64,000 nucleotides of DNA from Ornithodoros turicata (Eukaryota; Arthropoda; Arachnida; Ixodida; Argasidae), in contig NC_088204.1 of assembly GCF_037126465.1 (NCBI RefSeq), forward strand, positions 77,995,807 through 78,059,806. Reading direction: 5' to 3'. The notes under the pieces are model-generated. The model saw only the letters and a list, made by a program, of their open reading frames with translations, did no database searches and was not told the origin of the DNA. The position numbers were made by a program, and so were the translations under genes. Within the stretch, counting starts at the first letter, position 1. Each line of letters opens with the position of its first letter. This document shows positions 56,865-64,000 of the stretch, piece after piece.

Positions 56865-59124
56865 ATGTTTCGTGCCCCTGTTCAATCTCTTGGAAGTGTG
56901 TGTTGCGTTCGATCGCTTCTGTTCGGATGCACGACTAAAAGATTTTATCCAGGTAGTAGCATTTCCAGCTTCAAGACCGATCGCTTATCGCAGTCGTCGT
57001 CTGCTAGACTGTAGCCGGCTTTCATTTCGCTTTTACAGCCAAAAGAAAAAGGTTCTACAAGAATGTGAGCGTAACTCAATCGGAAGGTTTGTTCTTCTTA
57101 AATTCTGTAATAGATTTCTTTAGGAATATTTCAGTCTTACGGCTGAGCTACCTTTCAGGCCAGTTTGAGGTATGCCTCGACCAACGGAAACTGAAGACCC
57201 CGATGGGTAAAGTGTTCACGGTACCCAGCGAAGGCCTCGCGGTTGCCGTGGCGACAGAGTGGGACGCCCAGGGAACAGAAATCAACCAGCACAGCATGCA
57301 CCTGGTAGGTTACACATAAAGCAATTGAACGTGAGCAATTGTATGTCTGCTGTTAATTTTTTATCGATACAAATTTTTCAGACTGCATTAAGCAACACTG
57401 TTCTCGACAATCCATCAAATAGAAATAAAGAAGCCATAGCGAAAGACCTGTTGGAGTTCTTAGAGTCAGACACTCTGTGGTAAGCTTCTTTATCGTTCAA
57501 CCCACCTTCTCAGCGCTGGCTCACTTTCATATCCGTATCCGACTTGCAAAGTGGAAAGCTACATCCACTACGCTGTGTTGCTATCTTTTTGGATGTTGTC
57601 CGCAGCGGTTATTCATACTTTGTTCGAATCCGAAAGTATTCTTCACCACCGTCAACCGTTCTTCAGCTGTCGCATGCAGGAGCCGGAAGGACTTGCCGTG
57701 TTGCAGCACCAGAAGTGGGACCCCGTTATTCAGTGGTACGAAGACAGGTAAACCTTTTTCTAACTCGGTAACGGAACGCTTTTCTCTGAAACTCTGCAAC
57801 GTCCACCAGGTATAACGTCAAGCTCAACGTCGCCAGCGAAGTGCTGGCGGACACGATGCCGCAAGAGACGTACGACACGATTTTGAGACATCTATCGTCG
57901 TACTCCTTATGGGGCATCACAGGTTCGATTTGATGTGTCTCGTTGCAGTTCAGTTCGTTTGTAAACGGTCTTCCGTTACCGTACAGGAATTCAGTATGCG
58001 ACGGAGAGCCTCAAGTCGCTGATTCTGACCCAAGCAACCATTGACCGAAGAGTGACCGTTCAGGAGGGCGTGGCGTTGGCTAGGTTGGAGACCGAATTTC
58101 AGGTAAACAGTGATTGTGCGTATACTGCGAATTATCCCAACATAACATGCTCCGATATTTTTTTTTTATTTTTAAAGATGGAGCACGCCAAGTGAATGAA
58201 ACCAACCGAATGTTGTCGGTGGTTGTGTATTGTGGTCTCCAAGTATTTTTTAATTGCACCTAATTAATTAGACACTCGACCAAGGTGTCTCCAACAAGGC
58301 ACACCTCACATAGTTTTTTTTTTTTTTTTCTGTCAGAAAAGAAACCCCACAAAACACTTGCACACACAAAAAAAAGACGATGTACACGTACTCGTGCACT
58401 GTGATAGCAGCATGCGTTGATATGCGCTATTTTTAAAAATCTTGGTACATACAGGGATTTTTTATTTGTTATGAATTTTAGCTAATTAGTTGTCCAGTAG
58501 TCACAAACGCTTTCCAACAGGACGTCCGTCCGTCCGTCCGTCCGCCCGCATAACCCGCCTGCAAGTACCATCTTTACTACTCTCACAGCTTATTTATAAA
58601 AAATCTGAAACAGATAAAAAAAACACTCTTGTGTATCACTTGGGACAGGCTCTACAATATAAAATGAAAAATAACATGCAATTGATTAAAAGCTATTTCT
58701 GCGGAAGGGGGCGGGGCTTCCATTAACATTCCTAGTATTTGTGTACTCTTACTTCCCTATATTTCTCATCAGTGGCTCGTTTATATTGAACTTACATATT
58801 TTTAAATGTATAACATAATAAATTTATTGGGACTACAACACCCTCTTGACACAGAAACAAATTAATGCTTTGGCATTTCTGCATCACTCTATGTTTTCAA
58901 GATGCTCCTATGAGCTTTTTTCAGGTTTTTTTTTTCTTTTCTATTTCCTCCACAAATTAAAAATGATGGTCTCAATCCAGACAAGTCGCTGGGGCAGCGT
59001 GGAGTGGGCTCACGACCTGGACCGAGAACAGGTTCAAGCCAGAGTGAGTGCAGCCATACTCTTCGTTCAGCTCACTTCTGCTTCTTCCAGCATCGTTACC
59101 AAGAAAGTTGTCGGCAAAATGTGA
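56865..59124 (+). CDS. ATPAF2: ATPAF2 (ATP12), F1-ATPase assembly factor
   Basis: Eight exons: 56865-56952, 57039-57086, 57159-57304, 57382-57479, 57667-57747, 57810-57922, 57987-58102, 58981-59124. All splice sites and phases fit, giving 277 residues (human 289). Residues 1-30 (MFRAPVQSLGSVCCVRSLLF...) are basic and hydrophobic, a mitochondrial presequence. Family landmarks follow: RKRFYKNVSV, DQRKLKTPMG, VATEWDAQG, LSNTVLDNP, QHQKWDPVI, SYSLWGITGIQYATESLKS and WGSVEWAHDLDREQVQARV. ATP12 binds free F1 alpha subunit in the matrix and hands it to beta during assembly. Six introns are 62-187 bp; the last is 878 bp with a (CCGT)n run. The start was chosen as the only ATG giving a presequence in the right phase. 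No AATAAA occurs before 59838, inside a hAT-like element. Confidence 0.95.
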
Positions 59125-59700
59125 ACAATGTGGCCCGAATAGTGAAAAAAAAAAAAAAAAAAAGACACCTTCAGCATGTGCACGACAGTTCGAACTGTCA
59201 GTAAAACAGACTTTGGAAAAACATGTCGTATATGTCAACATATCTGTCGTAGCATTTTATATGGGTTCACTTATTCCTTCAAGGCATGCGGTGGACAATG
59301 GTACTCGCATAAAGTATCATGATACAAATACATAATATTTGCCAAAAATCAGCATTCTGAGGTATTATTATATGTAATATTGATAATTCTGTGTCTTATG
59401 CGGGTAGTACTAGTAATGCATCGATACTCAACCAGCAGGTCATCAGTAAAAAGCACAAATGCACACAATATGCGTTGTACCTGAGAGTCGTATTCCAATC
59501 ACGTTTTATTTTAAATGAATGGCAAGTACCTTTTTTGTGACCAAACGTGTATGGAACACAGGCTTTGGAACATTAGCGATGATCCGATGAAGTGCACCAG
59601 TGACAGTCGGTAGGTAGCACTTTGGACCCCTCAGTAAGTTATTACATCTTCTAGAGTACTATAGTACAGATGTAAATACGTTCAGAGGATGTGTAATAAT
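59125..59700. other. ATPAF2 3-prime flank, no gene
   Basis: A-run at about 59145-59163. A weak CATAAA occurs near 59308. Nothing coding. Confidence 0.5.
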
Positions 59701-60053
59701 TAGGGCCTGACTTTTTAGGGTTAAACCCGTATCTGCCCGATATTTACCCCACAAAAAAAATCTGTAAAATTCGGGTTTAACCCGAATCTACCCGAAAACA
59801 TCCGGGTCGCGTGGCACACTCATAAGCGTGCATTACAATAAAGTTTGATAACATTGCTACACATTAGTTCCATGTTAAGACAAATTTTTATTAAACAAAA
59901 AAAAAATGACCCGAATACACCCGAATTCCTGACGACAGAATATGCTGTAATGGGATTTAACCCGAATACACCCGAATTTTCAAATGAAAAATATCACCCG
60001 ATATTTACCCCCCGAATTTGGCCAAAAATAAAACCCGAAAAAGTCAGGCCCTA
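59701..60053. mobile_element. hAT-H element 1, perfect 8-bp TSD
   Basis: The ends are TAGGGCCTGACTTTTT and AAAAAGTCAGGCCCTA. The target duplication GTAATAAT is exact at 59693-59700 and 60054-60061. The 353-bp body repeats ACCCGAATNNACCCGAA motifs and has no transposase. It sits between the convergent ATPAF2 and SNU13 genes. Confidence 0.92.
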
Positions 60054-60284
60054 GTAATAATACGCAGCACGAATGCTAAAATGTCACACAGGAATAGTAT
60101 CGTAATACTACTACAATTGCCCACCCCTGCTTCAAGGTACCGTTTGAGCTGATCTCACATAGGCTAATTGTACGCAGTACATTCATGCTTTGGAAGTCTT
60201 TTAATTTTGTGTTGTCAACAAAGCAGCAACTGTGGCAGTGTACTGAAAGAGTAAAAATTTAAGCGAAGGGAGACAGGAAGGTTG

Positions 60285-60465
60285 GTACACATCCTGGGTC
60301 GACTTCACGGCAATTGCGCCGACATCCATCTGGGATACCTCGAGGAAAACCTTGGGGGGAAGGATCAGAGAAGATACTGAGGACACCAAAAGAGGAACAC
60401 ACTCAACGTTAGTGCAAGTGGTCCGAGGTGGTGGAATTTGAGTCCACGATCTCTCAGGCTTTACT
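60285..60465 (-). mobile_element. Diverged tRNA-derived SINE
   Basis: On the plus strand, CCTGGGTCGACTTCACGGCA, GCGCCGACATCCATCTGG and CTCGAGGAAAACC parallel the SINE at 34780-34960. A weak B-box-like TGAGTCCACGATC follows near 60439. It is older or a different subfamily. Confidence 0.5.
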
Positions 60466-60703
60466 TAGACATCGGAGGCACCGAGGGGTACCTTGTATCA
60501 TTCAACCAGCTTAAAAGTCAGGTTCTGTGTCAACTGTGGAAGAGGGTAGAATATGGCGACATCACGTGGGTTTTACCCGAAGAGACTGCAACAGAAACTG
60601 GGTTTTTTGTTGTTGTTTTTTTTACAGAGTTGAACCCTAAACACGAAGCTCGAAAGATACTACGCGATCGAATTTTATAATATATGACAATCACTTGGGG
60701 CAC

Positions 60704-60709
60704 TTTATT
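60704..60709 (-). terminator. Polyadenylation signal of SNU13
   Basis: TTTATT on the plus strand reads AATAAA on the minus strand, 110 bases after the SNU13 stop. Confidence 0.7.
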
Positions 60710-60819
60710 TTCTCTTTATGAATCCATGGGATACGCGAGAATGGCAACAGAAAAAAATAAAAACATGGAATGGAGAGGCAATACACTCCGTCACATATGA
60801 TACAGCACGAGGTGGCACT

Positions 60820-62818
60820 TCAGACGAGCAACTTTTCGATCTCTTGTTGAAGTCCCTGGATCTGCGGCTTGAGTTGGGAGCCCTCGTTCACAGTCACGGA
60901 GCACGCGATGACCGGCCGGGTAACACCGCAGGCTCGTCCCAGGGCTGGAAACGTGGAAAGGTCGCTGCTTTGAAAACTTTCTCAAAAAGACGGGGCAGCA
61001 CGACGTTTAACGACTTGTTACGCGCACGTTCAGTGTGCGAGTATAAGTTCGATCCTGAAGTTTTAGGGTTTTACCCGATTCTTCCCCAAATTTGCAACCC
61101 GAATCGAAGGTTGCCTCATTCGGGTGAAACCCGATTTTTACCCGGCAAATTGCCCTCACTGGGATGTCTGTAGGAATGCACTAATTTTAACTTGTTTGGC
61201 AGAAAAATGCAGTTACATCACCGTTTGTGCCAAACCGCTTTACAGTTAGTTTGAATAACTGAGCCCGATTTCTCCCCGAATTTAGCGTACTGGAAGTTTT
61301 TTCACCCGAATTTGCACGAATTTAGTGCGCACGTTTATTTACCCGATTTTTACCCCCAAAACGTAGGAAAAAATATTTCCCGAAAACTTCAGGCTCTAAG
61401 TATAGCGTGAATACACACGGTGCTTCAGCCAAATATGTCGCGACTATTAAAAAAATCTGCTGTTTGAAACTTACGGGGGTTGAAGGTATTTATCTTCAGA
61501 AAATGTTTGTCATTTACGATCAATTTTCGGTCGCAGGAAACTGAATTTTCTGATTCAAACTCCAAAATTTGTCCACTCAATGCCACTTTTTTCCTTCGTT
61601 TTTTTGTCAGAAAGTGAAAGCACGTGTTGGCTTTACAGACGCCGTCGCAAGATGCATTCCCCCCCTCACAACTGTAATAAATTTTAAAAATGCGAAAGCT
61701 TGAACAAAGACAGCTGATGTTGACGAAATAATTCTTAGACAAGTAGATTTTCTAATACAAGTTTGTAACACATTTGGTGAAACACCCTGTATTCCCAGGG
61801 ACTTATTTGTGTGTGGGGGGGGGGGGTCACCGCAGTTGCTTGCGGATTTGTCGCCAGTCTGTAGGACATTTTGGGTGTAATTGTATATGGCGTTCATTTG
61901 TTGGTTATTAAACGTATGATATCCCTGTAATTTCCATATTTTCAGCGTAGACAGACTTTAAAAAGTATATGGCAGCAAATGAAAACCGAAATAAAATGTT
62001 GCCAGACCTAGATCATCCAGCGGTGCTTTAACTTTATCGAAGCAAATGGCCTCTATGAGGGTGGCATCAGTGAATTGATCTCGTATCGTGAATTCTTTAT
62101 CCCATTTTGACCCGAAATACCGCTAATGCCTTAAAATTATTCCCCAAAACAAATGCGACGTCCATTAGACTTACCGTGCTTAGACCTGATGAAGACGTAA
62201 GGTACGTTCTGCAAAAATAGAAAAAGCGTACGTTTATAGTCGAACCTTGAAAGCAACAACCTGCTGTTGAAAAGCGAACACGACCCTTACCTTGTCTTCG
62301 CAGAGAAGTGGAAGATGAAGAAGAATTTCTAGAGGTGTTGCGTCTGCTGCCATAACTATGAACTCTGCAAGACCGCGGTTCAGGGCTTTCGTGGCTAAGG
62401 GAGACAAAAATATTCGCCACACTTAGTATGTGCTTACGAGCACTGTGCCGGTTGAGCAAACCGACGAACTTCCTTAAACATCAAAAAAAAAGAATCGACC
62501 CTCCCACCTTCATTGGCTCCCTTCCTCATCTGTTTGTAGTTCGTAGCTTGCTGCACGATGTTGAGGATTTTGGTCGTCAGCTCGGGGTCAGCCAGCGGGT
62601 AAGCTTTAGGATTCACCTCTTCCGCCTGAAATGGAAAGTTGGGATCCTCTTTATTTGTTCCCACTGCGATATCCTCGCGTTTTAAGCTAAAAATATCGCG
62701 CGGTTTGTTGACAAACGGTGCCGTTAATACAGCCCTAAGCCTCGACTACTCCTTGCGTCGTAGCAGAACATTTTTGTTAGCAGATGACACTGGAGATAGG
62801 ACACGGCGCACGCACCAT
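60820..62818 (-). CDS. SNU13: SNU13 (15.5K/NHP2L1) RNA-binding protein
   Basis: Four firm exons: 62625-62508, 62394-62291, 62208-62175 and 60944-60820. Phases agree and they encode 126 residues from [20 protein letters not shown] to [10 protein letters not shown]7Ae-family landmarks are [40 protein letters not shown] and [20 protein letters not shown]13 binds the kink-turn of U4 snRNA and of box C/D snoRNAs, nucleating U4/U6.U5 tri-snRNP and snoRNP assembly in the nucleus. The first firm exon starts in phase 0 with GCG, so the ATG must come from an upstream exon. AAAATG at 62818-62816, directly followed by gtgcgt, fits and gives 127 residues (human 128), but is not proven. The third intron (1.2 kb) carries a hAT-H element. 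Confidence 0.93.
61048..61398. mobile_element. hAT-H element 2 in a SNU13 intron
   Basis: The ends are a damaged TTCGATCCTGAAG on the left and CTTCAGGCTCTA on the right. The body has the same TTACCCGATT and CCCGAATTT motifs as 59701-60053. The flanks AGTATAAG and AGTATAGC look like a decayed 8-bp duplication. Confidence 0.7.
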
Positions 62819-63320
62819 TTTGTTCTTGCAGCGACGAGGAAAGTTGGCTGGATAATGTAGGAGCTCGTAGCGTTAAATACTGCTGCTTTAGGTAATGTGG
62901 TTAGTACACCGCACGTGTATTTAGCGGCAGAATCGCGAAACAAACGTTTGCCGTACATTGTTGCTGGACTGCATTTTCGTTTCGGCGCTGCTGCGAGCGT
63001 GATGTACGTGGGGTGCGGCTTATTATGGAGAGCTTCTTTTAGCTTTGAGTAACCTTCCGTTTTGCGAGCGTCGGACTGTCAGAGGAAAGGGAAAGGGGTT
63101 GAAAAATATTCTAAATGTTGTGTTGACGGCTTGTGTCTTGTTATTACGCAAATTAGCAAGGTAAATAGCCCATAACGCGATCACGGAAAACCACATTGGG
63201 CGACACAGACCATCCTCATCCATGCGTCACAAAAACTCTGCTTTTGAGGATTCCAGTTACCGAGAACTCAGCAAGAAGAGCCATTCTCTGGTCGCTGGGA
63301 TTCGTTTGCTTTTCCTCGTA
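62819..63320. other. SNU13 upstream region, no gene
   Basis: Should contain the SNU13 5-prime UTR and promoter if the ATG at 62818 is right. No TATA box is evident. No other exon is seen. Confidence 0.45.
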
Positions 63321-63640
63321 GTGACACGAGCGACATCCTTGCGGAAGATTCCAGTGGAAGGAAAAGCAGAAAAGTGTTCGCGGGATCGAAGTCCCGCCCC
63401 GTGTTATGTTGAGCATTCACACGGTGCCGGAATATCGGGAGTGGCGTATTGCGCACTTAGCAGACGACACCGTCAGCGTCTTTTCCTGTCGTCTGCTACG
63501 GAATATCTTGTGGCTGTGTCGCGGGATATTCCCCACGGTTAGCAATGTACGTGAAGATATGACAAGTGGCGTTTTTCGCATCTTCCGTTGGAGTATTCTG
63601 GGGAATGTCGCGCTGGTGTGAATGCACGGTTTGTGTCGTG
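63321..63640 (+). repeat. Dispersed repeat D, copy 3
   Basis: GACACGAGCGACATCCTTGCG, CGGAATATCGGGAGTGGCGT, and the hairpin from TAGCAGACGAC (63458) to GTCGTCTGCTA (ends 63498), as in copies 1 and 2. The tail GGGGAATGTCGCGCTGGTGT also appears in the ATF4-intron relic. Confidence 0.8.
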
Positions 63641-63748
63641 ATTACTTCACATCGTCCCTGCAACCAGTTAGGGTGGCGCTCTTGAGCCAAATTCACTGTA
63701 CGGATACGTTCCGTCGTTACCAGAGGCACCTAGACATTGGAGTCAGAC

Positions 63749-63900
63749 GCGTAGCCAGAGGGGTGGTTCGGGGGTACAACCATCCCCCCCGAAACCTTAC
63801 CTTTGGTAATGCATTTGGGAAATGGAATACGAGGGTGAAGTTCCCTCCCCTATTTAAAGTTCCCATAGAAAACCGTCCCTAACTATTTTTCTGGCTACGC
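63749..63900. mobile_element. Short TIR element, GCGTAGCCAGA ends
   Basis: GCGTAGCCAGA at the left and TCTGGCTACGC at the right are perfect inverted ends of a 152-bp block with a G-rich and C-rich interior. No target duplication is obvious. Confidence 0.65.
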
Positions 63901-64000
63901 TATATTGATTGGAGTGGTGTGCCCAGTGACTCTACTCGACACGAGAGCATTTTGAGATAATTTCGACGATTTCCCAGTTATACTTCGGAAAATGTCCAGC

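Overview
This is eukaryotic, intron-bearing, repeat-dense nuclear DNA, most likely from a tick (Acari: Ixodida). The evidence is spliceosomal exons with GT-AG borders and one copy of each of several animal housekeeping genes. Several tRNA-derived SINE pieces also carry a body that I associate with the Ruka-type SINEs described from ixodid ticks. There are no bacterial operons, rRNA genes, credible free-standing tRNA genes or CRISPR arrays. All gene models were built by eye from splice sites, reading phase and protein-family knowledge; no search was run.

Layout. Positions 1-21,400 hold no convincing host gene. They are packed with small non-autonomous DNA elements, fold-back palindromes and one internally deleted Gypsy-type LTR retrotransposon (14.45-15.90 kb, minus strand) with gag, a -1 frameshift site and part of the protease. 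At 21.47-25.91 kb (minus) is a three-exon gene for a membrane-anchored GH18 chitinase-like protein whose catalytic motif has lost all its acidic residues. At 27.67-35.57 kb (plus) is a nine-exon gene for a 241-residue secreted, cysteine-containing protein of no family I recognise. Its exons show an internal duplication of a four-exon module. Positions 35.6-45.2 kb are again repeats only (hAT-like elements, a cluster of one MITE family, fold-backs).

At 45.38-46.93 kb (plus) lies ATF4, the integrated-stress-response bZIP factor. From 51.6 kb to 62.8 kb is a compact housekeeping cluster: GID4 (minus; substrate receptor of the CTLH/GID ubiquitin ligase), ATPAF2 (plus; mitochondrial F1-ATPase assembly factor) and SNU13 (minus; 15.5K U4 snRNA and box C/D snoRNA protein). 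GID4 and ATPAF2 are head to head with about 435 bp between start codons, the same arrangement I know from human chromosome 17p11.2. ATPAF2 and SNU13 are tail to tail.

The repeats show clear transposition history. Three or four elements carry 8-bp target duplications and hAT-like ends. One hAT-like element sits inside a member of a six-copy MITE family. A 10-bp motif, AGCAGACGAC, recurs about 17 times and marks element ends or hairpins.
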